Source of the DNA: Aurelia coerulea
Lineage: Eukaryota > Cnidaria > Scyphozoa > Semaeostomeae > Ulmaridae
Length of the DNA: 64,000 nt
Reading direction: 5' to 3'
Assembly: GCA_039566865.1 (NCBI GenBank)
Contig: CM076943.1
Coordinates: 48,386,124 to 48,450,123, forward strand
Positions 38,001 to 50,000 of the stretch are shown here, in pieces. How positions within the stretch are numbered: position 1 is the stretch's first letter; each line of letters starts with the position of its first letter. The position numbers and the translations under genes were made by a program. Under the pieces are notes generated by a model, which saw nothing but the letters and a program-made list of their open reading frames with translations, did no database searches and was not told where the DNA came from.

Positions 38001-41000
38001 GCCCCCCAGGTGCCGCCATATTGTATTGATCCTACGCAGTGCCTCGGAATGAGTTACTGGGAAGTCCCCAACGCGAAAACGAGGAGGGATTCGTCTGATG
38101 CTGAACAATAGAATCCCCGGCTGAGAGAAAACCAACAACAGCAACAATTGCTGTTGTTACTGACCCCCTCCAGAGTCCCTACTGCCCAAGACATAGCGCC
38201 TGTATGTTGTCTGGGTTTATTGATCACAATAACGTAGATATTTAGATGTTTGAATTTGTGTAGATAAATTGTCGAACCTCACATCCAATGTGAAACAGAC
38301 TTTTGGACCGGGACTAACGAATAAAAGGAGAGAAAGAGACTTTGCGAACGGGAGGGGGGGGGGGGGGTATAGCAGCTGCTTAAACCACTTCAATTGAACC
38401 GGCCTGTTTTGTGAATGAAATCTAGGGTTAACTTGAGTACGTTTCTATTAACATCAATAGAAAGGTCTTTTTCACCATACAATAAAATTTGGACCAGTGC
38501 GTTATTTGGAAGGCTGTTTATTCGAACATATGGTCGCAATAATTCCGAAACTCCAGCGAGAAGATCTCGTCGATGAATGTCAAATGAAGGGCAGAGCAAC
38601 AGAAAGTGCTCCGTATCCTCAATGCCATCGTTCGTTGGGCACATTGGGTCAATGTTATCTCGGAAATTATGATTGAATTTGTGACAATTTAATTGACTCA
38701 GACCGACCCTTATTTGGGTAAGATACGACAGACCTATTGGGTCATGAATACCAAATACAGATCTTGCAGGGGGGCGAATTATCGACAAAATCTTTTTCTT
38801 AAAAACAGCAACCGACGGTGCAAGCCTGATTTCTGGATTAAGCTTGTTCCATGATTGGGACGAGGAGGGATTGGGAAATCGAGCCGAGCACTAAATGCGC
38901 ATGTGTAGGATCAATGCAATATGGCGGCGCGGCGCCCAGGAGGCCAAAAAGGTTGTTGGTCCCGAATTTTAGGCCGTAGACAATAAACAAGAAAGAGACA
39001 ACCAAAGTATTGTAAGTTTGAATGAATATGTTTCTTTATGAGGTGACATAAGTATTTTTTAGGCTAACACAGCAATCTCCTACCACTCACGAATTTAATC
39101 CACTTTTCATCCATTAGAATGGTAAAATGTTATTTTTCAAGCCCCATCGTCGCTCTCTAATGATACAAAACAACTGTTTAGTTGTAATTATGCTCTCTTA
39201 ATAATGCTAAACATCAACAAAGCAAAATTTACACGAAAGTTGACAGGCACTTTTTGGCTGTTTTTTGGTAAATTGCCTTTTGGTTAAATTGTGATTTCGG
39301 AAGGAAATGATGCACTTAAAATTGTAAGGAAAACCTCAAACATGAAGTTAAAGCAACTGCAAGATGAAGGAATTCATATTTTACAAATTGGTTGCATAGC
39401 CTTTCTTATACGAGTTTTCAAACAGTCTGTACATTTTCTGACTCATCGACTGCGGTACCGGGGGCATGTCAGCTGGAAGATGGCAAAGGCTTGCGGCCGG
39501 ATACCTTACAGTTCTATGGAAACTAGGCTTAAAGGACAAGTCTATGGTTTCTACGATTAATTTCAAAGAGCAACCTTACTAACTGCCGAACACCAATTTT
39601 GAGGGAGCTGTGCCCTGTTCGCGTGCACTATTGCTAGATGAAGATTGCCTTTAAAATGAGAAAATTCTTGTTGAAACTGAAAGGTTTGTTAATTCTTAAA
39701 TTAAAAAAACATTCATGCGAATACCTGTGACTTTTGTTCATTGCTAACGTCACTCAAAACTTGAATTTTGAGGCGTTTTATTATCTGACGATTGAGCTGA
39801 CAATTTAGGCCCACCGCCATTACTCGCCTTTTCGTACAGCGTTGCTATGGTTTCCATATCGGACATGAAATCGAGGGAAATAATTTCGTCCCAATTTTCA
39901 ATGTGAAAGTTCATGAGTCGTAGTTATAGCGTCCATCAGCCTATCAATAGCAATAACTACGAACTTGCAATAAGTCTAAGGTTCGATTGTGACGTCGGAA
40001 AGTTCTTGAGAGTTTTCCAAGAAAACAGCCTCGTTCAAATCGAAGGTTAAGTGGGCGAAATGACGTCATAAGTAATAGCGTCATCTCGCTCATGTCGCTG
40101 ATTGAAATACGCAATTTCGCAGAGAAAAGAGAGAGGTTGGAAAAAAGTACTACACACCATTCACAACATTATAATCTTTCATTTTATCAACAATTATTCA
40201 AACCCCGGACTTGTCCTTTAAAAGAGTGCACGTGACACTATCATTCCAGTTTTTGTGGTTCATTGCTCGTAACAGTAATCCTTAGACATAATTTGACATG
40301 GTGACAGCTCTATTTAGAAATTTATGACTTAAAAGAATATGAAAGAAAACGTGTCACAAGTTGCGACGATTGTGGTGAATCATAGTCAGTCGTGGTAGAT
40401 CGTGATCTCATTATTATTACCATATTTTTTGGTTTAAACAATGAGCTAATTTCACCATGCTGTGTGCACATGCTTAGTAAATATCGCTAATTAATCGGTC
40501 TGTGTTATCGACGCGACAGTTTGGGAATGGACCTTTTAGCTACTCTAAAAAAGAACCCGATTCCAGGCCCAAATGTTTTTCGATTCGAGCTGCAAAGCTG
40601 TGGAATAGCCTCTCACTCGAGAAGCAGGAGTCCTCCATTTATGTTTTCAAACATGATGGGTGCGCCAAGATAAACAATGCACGTTTGACAGGCCACAATA
40701 AATCGTACACTGGACCGATTTTGAAGATTCATGACTCAATCTTTAGAAAAAAGCTTGAATTAAATTCTAGGATCTTTTGCAATTTTTTCTGCGTTCAGTT
40801 TTTAGAGCTAGACGCGAGTTTCTTAAAAGTTTCGTTTTCGAAAACATTAAAACCGATCAAAAAGCTTCGATCAAATTTTCTAAAGAATCGACATGAATGG
40901 ACAAGGAGAAAAACTTGTTCGTGGTGATTTGGGATTAAGAAAGGGATCAATTAATCGATACAATTAATCGATTTCTGAATCCCAAATCACCAATAATCAC

Positions 41001-44000
41001 GTATCCAGACACTGCTTTCGCTCTCTCGTTACCTTGAGGCAGATATTTTGAATCCTTCAGCCGCCTTTAAGGTTAGTGGAGAATATGTTGATGAAAATTC
41101 TTCTTGGAACTTTTGATAAGTCCAAAACTGGTGCAAGGAACGATACCGGGTGTCCCAAAATGATGTATTATTGTTTGACTGCCTACATGTCCATAACCAA
41201 TGAACCGATTTTCAAACGCTTTGTTTTACTTGATTGCCTAAAGGCTAAATTGTATTTTAAGATGTTGGTTAAGGTTTTACCAGTTTTTGAAAATCGGTTC
41301 ATCGGTTATGGACTTATAAGCAATCAAACGATAATACATCATTCTGGGACACCCGGTAAATTTGTAAAGGTATGGTCTCGAGAAAACTTGCAGCTATATT
41401 TTTTATTTTTAAACAACTTGGATACTTTTTAAATCAGGAGAGTTTTTGTGATTTTGAATTTTCCTGGTTTGTCTCGATATCTGTTTTGAGGCAAAACACC
41501 CTCTCGTGCGAGACTTTAGTTTCTGAAGAAAACTTATGTGCTTTTAGGAATTAGCAAATTGTGCTTTCGGAATCATGGATGGATGCTACTTATTGCAGAT
41601 ATTTGAATATTTAGTCGTTTCTTTGGGCTTCTGGAAGAAACTTTACCGAACATCTTTCTAAGTTGTTCATAATTTCAAAACTGTTGAAAGAAAGGATATA
41701 GTTTTCCATAAACTCATTGAGTGAACTCAGAATTGTATATTTTGGAATCGCGAGAATGTATACTGGCTGCTATTTCTAGTAATGTGTGGTTTTGAACTCA
41801 GAATTCGAGTCGAGCCTAAGCATTTGCTTTTATTATTTTAGGCAAAACGCCTACCCGTGCGAGACTTTATTTTGTGAAGAAAACTTCTGTGCGTAGGACT
41901 TAGCGAGTTTTAAAATCGTGTCTAGATGCTATCTGATCGATGTTATCTGATTATTTGAATGATTTATCGAAAGAGCGCCGTTTGTTGAATTAATCTGCGT
42001 AGTTTTTGATTCAACAGCTGTTCAGGGCTACACCATCTATGTTTGCAATTTTAACTCTCCCTAGGGAAAAGAACTGAGATATTTCATTAGTGGCGAGGCT
42101 TGTAATCCGTTTGCTGTAACGTCTTGGGAATAAATCGGTGCTTGGCGGGTTGGTTTTGATTTCATTAAATGACCTCCTAACTGTTCATGTTATTCTTTTA
42201 CACTGTTATAATCCATATTCGTGTTTTGATTCATTCATAGCCCTTTCCTCGCTCATGAAATTACGCCCATCTTATGTTTACGCGGAAACGCCTAAATATT
42301 ATCTGATCCCCCATTTGCATGCTATTAAATACACCTTCATATGATTACAGCAATACTGTAGAGCTTCTCACGGACAAACTGGTCCTTTCCCCCATGCAGC
42401 GGACAGTTCTGTTTGGCATTGTTTATTGTGGCCAATTAATGGGATTTTTTACATACAGTAAATCCCCGCATATAAGAACATAAGAAAATAAAAACCTACA
42501 GGCTGTTTTTCCTAACTTATGCACCTTGTAATTAAGAACCTGTTTCAGTTTGATGAAAAATACGTTCTTATAGCAGGGGTAGCAAAGTTGATTTTGGATT
42601 GTCAGTGTTGAGTTAATTTTTGTCCCAGTGGGCTTTTAATGTTTGAATCTCCTCCCTTGCAGTTTGAAAGCTTAGCATTGGTTATTAGGTATATTATAAC
42701 CTTGCCGAAACAAATAATAGGGGTGAAAATCATTGACGAAGGTTCTAAAATAGCCTACGCAAGGTACTCTTCAAATAAGAACCATTATACCTTGAAATTT
42801 GGCTTGGTACCTTTAAAATAAGTACCTATTTCAGCCTAGCTCTCAAAAAATAGGTTCTTATATGCGGGGATGTACTGTATTCCTTTAAAATTTTTACAAA
42901 AAGTGTTACTGACTACACTGCTTACCAACTCCTTACTGATATAGAACCTAGTGGATTAAGAAGCTACAGGATGAAAAGCTCAAATCAAACCCCCGTCTTA
43001 TAAGAAACAACCCAGTGTATTCATTGTACAAGAACCCAGGCTGACTCCCAAAATTGTAGGTTCTATACGGGGGTATTTACTGTATTGCAAAGACGGTAGC
43101 AAGAGGAGCAAACGACTTTGACTTAACCATGGCCATTGCATGAAAGCTTTGAACTACTTACAGCTACACCTCACATAAATAGTACAAACGATCAAAAACT
43201 AATGAATACCGTTAAAGCGTGTTGTCAAATGTTGTCAAATGTTGTTAAATGTGTTGTCATTGAACAAGTTTGAATTACCAAGCAGTGAAAAATTCATTTT
43301 ATCTTGCAGGTTCATCTTCATGGCCAGTCATATCATTGTTTATGTTTGTCAGATTTCTCCTTGGTGAGTACTCATTTGTTTTGTTTTGCAAAGCATAGGG
43401 CTCAAATCTTTCAAATCTTTAAAAAGGTCGGTGTAAAATTCTATTCCATTTTTCTTTGAATTGAATAGCTTGAAAGGAACTTATAGTACTTTGCTGTAAA
43501 TCTGCCGTGGAAATTTCTTGATAGCTTGATTTTTTTCAAAATGGCGGCAATTTAATGATTTTTGAAAAATTGATAGAAAATTTTGAAAACATTTAAATCA
43601 TCGTGAATCCTAAACAAAAGGAGGAAAAATCATGCATCTTTCAAGAAAACCATAGTTTATGAAGGCCTACAATATGGCGAAAAGCAGAAATCAATATCTT
43701 TTCTGGTTTAGGATTTAGAAATTTGATGACGTCATAGCCTCAAATTTAATAAATGCCGCCATTTTGAAACGAATCAAGATATCAATAAATTTCCACGGCA
43801 GATTTACAGCAAAAATCGCTAAGTCTCTTCCAAGCAATTTAATTCAAAGGAAACTGTAATAGAATTTTACACCGACCTTTTTAAAGATTTGAGCCCTATG
43901 TTGTTTTGCAAACATTTGGTTTGTGGGGATTGCAGCCTTTGACTACTACTCTGAAGGTTGGTTGCTCGTGACCCTACGCTGTAAAATCTGCTACATCGAT

Positions 44001-47000
44001 TGATGAGTCGCCAACTCCCTGTAATAAAGGAATCACGAGGTATGCCCCCCCCCCCCAGAGAAAGGACCATGATATTGGTTCGATGAACTTGGCTTCTCAG
44101 TGACCTAAAAGGCTGATCTACCGGCCACCATATACATTTGAATGACAAATATTCCGGGGGGGGGGGGGTAACTACCATATACCGGGTGTCTCAAAAAAAG
44201 TACCCCCTTTTGACTCAACAAGGCAACAAAACGATAATATTTCGGGACTTTTTGAATTCATGGCTACATTTGTTGGTCTTCAACTTAAATGCACATACCT
44301 TGCATTTGGAAATCGACCACCAAACACCGGAGATATGAGTTCACAAGGTCAAAATTTGGAGTGCACCTGAAACCAGAGGTTTTGAGAAATGGCCTAGCCA
44401 TAATTTGACAACAAACAGGCATTTTGCAAACGAATTTTCGACTTTGACCTTTACTTTTCATGTTTGAAAAGATTTATACCTTGAATTACATCAATTGTTC
44501 TTGAAGTGACTTTTCTTTTGAAGAAACGGTCTTTGCATTGCATTCGATCCCAAGTGTTTTGTATTAAAGAAGAGGAAATGGAGCACATGCACGCTTATTT
44601 TGGAGATGTGGCACGACTTTATCACTCCTACAACATTTTTACTATATTTGTTTAATCAGCGCCATGTCCATGCATCTTTTATTCTTTTCAAAAACAAAAC
44701 AAGGAAACTTAAAGTCTACAGGTACTTTGGAAAATGTCCACGATACAAATCATGACTAGGCCCTTTTTCAAAACCTCTGGTTTTGGGTGCACTGTAAATT
44801 TTGACTTTGCGAACCTGTATCTCCGGTGTTTAGTGTACGATTTTTAAATGCAATGTACGTGGATCTAAGTTGAACATTGATAAATTTAGCTCCGAAGTCG
44901 GGAAGCAATGATATCTTATGGCTTGGTTCCTATTTCCAGTCAAACGGGGGTACTTTTTTCTGAGACACCCGGTATACCGTTACGGGATGTGCCATTTTTG
45001 GGGTACCGTTTTTCATGCTCAAAATAAATTTTAGGGTGTCGTTTTTGGTAAGATCACAAATAGACATAAATTTTGGGGTGTAATTTCAGAAGGATAACGC
45101 CTTAGGGTATTGAATTTGATCTAACTTCAGATACTTGGTTAGTTCACTTTCAGTTGAACTGTTTTAGTTTTTATCTCAATCTAAAACACCTTTGGTGGTC
45201 TTGTTCAGTGTTTAATTTCAGAAACAATTTTAAGAACACCTTAAGAACACTTTCAGCCTGATTTCGCAGAAAACACCTGATAAATAAGAACAAGATCAGC
45301 CCGAACCCTCTAAACATGTGTTCTTTTATGCGGGTTTTTAATGTATCTAATTGGTAACCAATGTAGCTGCATTAGAGCTGGAGTGATATGTTCAAATTTG
45401 GATAGACCGAGTATTAGCCTAGCAGCAGAATTCTGAATATTTTGCATCGGTCTTATGGTTGAGTCTGGAAGTCCAAACAGCAAAGCATTGCTGTTATCTA
45501 GATGCAATAGTACTAAGGCATTGATAAGTCTCACAAGTCATTCACGACACAATTTCTTTTTACCTTTCTCCTGATGTTGTACAGCTTCAGAGATGCAATG
45601 CGACATCTATCTGAAATATACTTTTTCATATCGAGAGCGTTGTCTTGCCAAACACCTAGATATTTCACTGGTGAAGAAATTTCCACTGGCTCACCTCCAA
45701 CGTTAATTGATTCAACAGACAAGTTAGTTTATGCATGGCGTCTCGTCTCCCAAAAGCCACAAACTCAGTGTTTCGTTCATTCATCATAAGCGATTTCTGT
45801 AATACAAACCTCTTCTTTTTTTCTTCTTCTTTGTTCGTTGTATATCAAACATCTGTCTCGGATCTGCGACAATGTCTAATTAACACATCTTGACAACCAC
45901 AACGCCGACGAAGAAAGGTTAGCACTCAATGGCTACTCGTTTATTAAAGAGAACCATCCACAAAATGTGAAGAGAGGTGGTGTTGGGCTGTACATCAAGG
46001 ATTCCCTTCCATCAAAAAGACGGTCTGACCTAGTGACCCTCCCTGAGTGTATTGTGTATGAGATCCAAGTAAATAGGAAAAAATACTTTTTCGCTGTAAT
46101 CTATAGAAGCCCAAGTCAGGACCAGAGTGAATTTGATAACTTCACAATTAATTTTGAACTGATGCTATCAAAAATGCATGCTGAAAATCCTTTTTGCGTT
46201 ATCATTACCGGTGATTTCAACTGAAATATCTGTTAGAATGATAAAATTAGGTGATGCTGCGTTGGTTATTCCACTTAAAATAATATTCAAAAATTGCTTG
46301 AGACGTGGTGTATTCCCCGAAATTTGGAAATTTGCAAATGTAGTGCCAGTTCATAAGAAAAATGAAAAAAATGTCAAGGGGAACTACCGTCCAATTTCTC
46401 TTCTACCAATTTTTGGGAAAGTACTGGAAAAGTACTCGCATCTTGTTACAAATGAATTACTTAACCCGAATCAGTCTGGTTTTCGTCCCGGTGATTCTAC
46501 AGTTAATCAATTAATTTCCATAACGCATACGATCTTCAAGGCATTTGACTGCAACCCCCCACTTGATGTTCGTTCCGTGTATCTTGACATTTCCAAAGCA
46601 TTCGACAGAGTGTGGCATGGCGGCTTAATTTATAAACTAAAACGATGCGGCGTCTCAGGCGAACTTCTTTCCCTTATCAAAAGTTTCCTCAAGGACCGAA
46701 AACAGCGGACCGTCCTGAATGGACAGAGTTCAAATTGGGGAGATATTTCAGCAGGAGTGCCTCAGGGCTCTATTTTAGGACCCTTGTTTTTCCTTATATA
46801 TATAAACGATCTAACTGCAGGCTTAAAGTGCAATGTTAAGCTTTTTGCTGATGATACTTCATTGTTTACCGTAGTAGAAGACTCAAATATAGCAGCCACT
46901 GTCATGAACCATGACTTAGAATTGATAAGAAAATGGGCCTATGATTGGAAGATGTCATTTAATCCAGATCCACAAAAACAAGCTGTGGAATTGGTATTTT

Positions 47001-50000
47001 CTAAGAAAAAAATTGAAATTCACCATCCAGTAATTCGTTTTAATAACATACCAGTGATGAAAGTAGAAGAACATAAACATTTAGGAATTATCCTGGACTC
47101 AAAGCTTTCTTTTTCCGCTCATATCAAAGCAGCTATATCTAAAACAAGAAAGGGCATTGGTCTGCTGAAATGTCTCTCCAAGTATCTGCCCAGGCATACT
47201 CTTAACGAATTATTTAAGCTCTATGTACGACCCCACCTAGATTACGGAGATGTTATCTACCATATTCCGGCTAAAGTATGTGAATTCAGCGGCAATACCA
47301 TATTACCAAATTTAATGGAAAAGTTAGAGTCCGTCCAATATTCTGCAGCTCTAGCCGTTACAGGGGCATGGAGAGGAACATCGCGGGAAAAGCTGTACGC
47401 AGAGCTCGGTTGGGAGTCACTAAGTTCCCGAAGGTGGAGTAGACGCCTCACTTTGTTTTACAAAATCATGAATAGCCTATCCCCCGCATATACAACGGAT
47501 CCAATCCCGCAACTTCAACAGTCGCAATATTCTCTTCGCAGACAGGATGTCACTGGGCGAATTCGGGCAAGGACTGAGAGATTTCAATCTAGCTTCTATC
47601 CCAATTGCTTGTCTGAATGGAATGATCTATGTCCAGAGATTAGACTTGCACCAACCATTGCTATTTTTAAGAAAAGGCTACTGTCCATAATCCGCCCCCC
47701 TGCTAAATGTGTCTTTGGGATTCACGATCCAGTAGGACTATCCTATCTTACTCAACTTAGGGTTGGTCTTAGCAAATTGAACTTTCACAAGTTCAAGCAT
47801 AATTTTAGGGATACCATCAACCCAATGTGCCCTACGAACGACGGTATAGAGAATACGGAACACTTCTTGTTGCTTTGCCCTTCCTTTGAGGTTCAACGCC
47901 GAAATCTTCTCGTTCGAGTCTTAGCATTACTACGACCACTTGGATATGTTAATATTCCAAACGAGGTCTTAACGCAACTTTTATTATATGGTGACAAAGA
48001 CCTTCCCAATGACGTTAACAAAAATATCCTTGAATTGACTCTAGAATTCATCAAAATAACTGGTCGATTCGATTAGGACCGCATCATATCTAGTCATACC
48101 TCATCCAACCACCAAGTATGTCTTCGTAAAGTGTCTTGTATGTAAAGTTCCGTATGGTTGATTTATTTCTTAGCAGAAATTACGTGTATCTTTATGTAAT
48201 GGGTGGGTCGGGGGGTGTGTTGCCTGCTCGGGGAGTCGTGGCGCGGGAGTCACACATCCGATTCGTCTAATTCTTTTTCAAATCCTCGACCGAGGCCTGG
48301 ACAAAATTTTCGTTTAAGCCTCTTTGACACGTCGTTTAAAATCTCTATGAAGTTGTGCGAATCGGTTGGGTGGCTCTTGGGGTGCGGTTTTGCGGGCGGG
48401 TGGTACATCTTTCCTGATTCACCCAGTAGTTTTTATTTCTTTCTATATTAGTTACCGCGGGGTTGTCATAGTCTATTGCTCCCCGTGGTATTATCGTCCT
48501 TGTAGTGTTTCGTAGAGTAATTAGTAGGTAGCGTCATTAGTAATTCGTCTTGTAAAAAATTTATAATGGAATATAAAAAAAAAAAAAAAAATGTCTAATT
48601 ACTCATCCAAACACTTGAATTGTTTTGATCGCAGACATTTCCCGTGGCATGTAATTTGAGACAGACTTTAGCTTTAGTTTAAGACTTTAGTTTTAATCTT
48701 TAGTTTTAATCTCTATGTGAAAATGGCTTCGGGGTAGTCATCGCCTTTTGCTCCTCGGGGTATCGTTCCAGTAGTATTGTATAGTTGTACCGGGTGTCCC
48801 AAAATGATGTATTATCGTTTGATTGCTCATATGTCCATAACCGTTGCACCGATTTTCAAAAACTGGTAAAACCACAACAAACATCTTAACATCCAATTTA
48901 GCCTTTAGGCAATCAAATAAAATAAAGTTTTTGAAAATCCGCTCATTGGTTATGGACATACAAGCAAGCAAACAATAATACATCATTTTGGGACACCCGG
49001 TATAGTAATTTTGTAAAGTAGTATAGCTTGTAAATTTATATTGTAATCTTTAAATGAATATATATAATAGAAAAGAAAAAGACAAACCTCGATGTTTGCG
49101 ATTGTTGATGATATGTTTTCTTTGTCAAGACAAAATGATGAATACAAGGCATGGTCAAAAACCATAAATCATTTACAAGAGGTATAAAAAAACTTTGACC
49201 ATCGAAGTCTCCAATTTTCATCAAATATTCTAATTTTTCTAGAGTTTTGGTTAGCTCATTAAGCCTTTAATAACAATTACAATGCAGGCCCTGGTTAGAT
49301 AAACATCACAATAATTCTTAAAGGACAAGTCCGGGGTTGGAATAATTGTTCATAAAATGAAAGATCACAATGTTGTGAATGGTGTGTAGCACTTTTTCCA
49401 ACCTTCTCTGTCTTTTCTCTGCGAAATTGTGTATTTAAATCTGTGAAATGAGCGAAATGACGTCATTATTCATGACGTAATTTCACCCATTTCGCCTTCG
49501 ACCTGAACGAGGCTGTTTTCTTACAGAACTCTCAAGTAATTTCCAACGTCACAGTCGAACCTCCAAACCGAGGCTAGCCATTTTATCGCATTTTCAAAAT
49601 GGCGACGACATTGGGCCTAACTTACTAAAAATGTCGTACGAATTTACAACAGAAAAAGACATCAAAACCCGGAAAAAATACAAGCTTTGCTTGGCAGTTG
49701 GTAAGGTTGCTTTTGGACATTACTTGTAGAAACCCCGGACTTGTCCTTTAAGAATTTTTAAGGATTATTCATCTTCTGATAAGAATTCTTCAAAGGCATG
49801 AAAACTTTGATAGTTTTTTAACGAGAAGTCTTGGCGATTTGTCGTTAATTCTTTGACGGGGATGGGTCAGTCGTAATGCGCTTGACTACCAATCTGAGGG
49901 TTGATGGCTCGATTCCCTACCCTATCAAGCTTGCTATGCAGAGTGAGGAGAGTCACTGACTCTCTGTAAGACTCTCTGTAATTCCCAGGCTAAATGAGTT

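Larger units (their letters stand above)
37267..39455. mobile_element. Old foldback with CTGGGTGAGTCAG end, interrupted
   Basis: TACTGGGTGAGTCAGAAGGA and ...ACTGTTTGTGAAATCTTGTA at the left loosely mirror TTTCTGACTCATCGACTGCG, CAAACAGTCTGTAC and CTTATACGAG at 39397-39455. The ends resemble the CCGGGTGA group. The palindrome 37857-39092 lies inside. Confidence 0.45.
45883..48589 (+). mobile_element. Non-LTR retrotransposon, 5'-truncated and internally deleted, with TSD
   Basis: Flanked by a 12-bp duplication, AATGTCTAATTA, at 45871-45882 and 48590-48601. Ends in a poly(A) run at about 48574-48590. It contains an apurinic-endonuclease fragment followed by RT and a C-terminal Cys/His knuckle. 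The 5' end is missing and so is the sequence between endonuclease and RT. The precise duplication suggests a fairly recent insertion. Sense orientation in intron 11. Confidence 0.85.
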
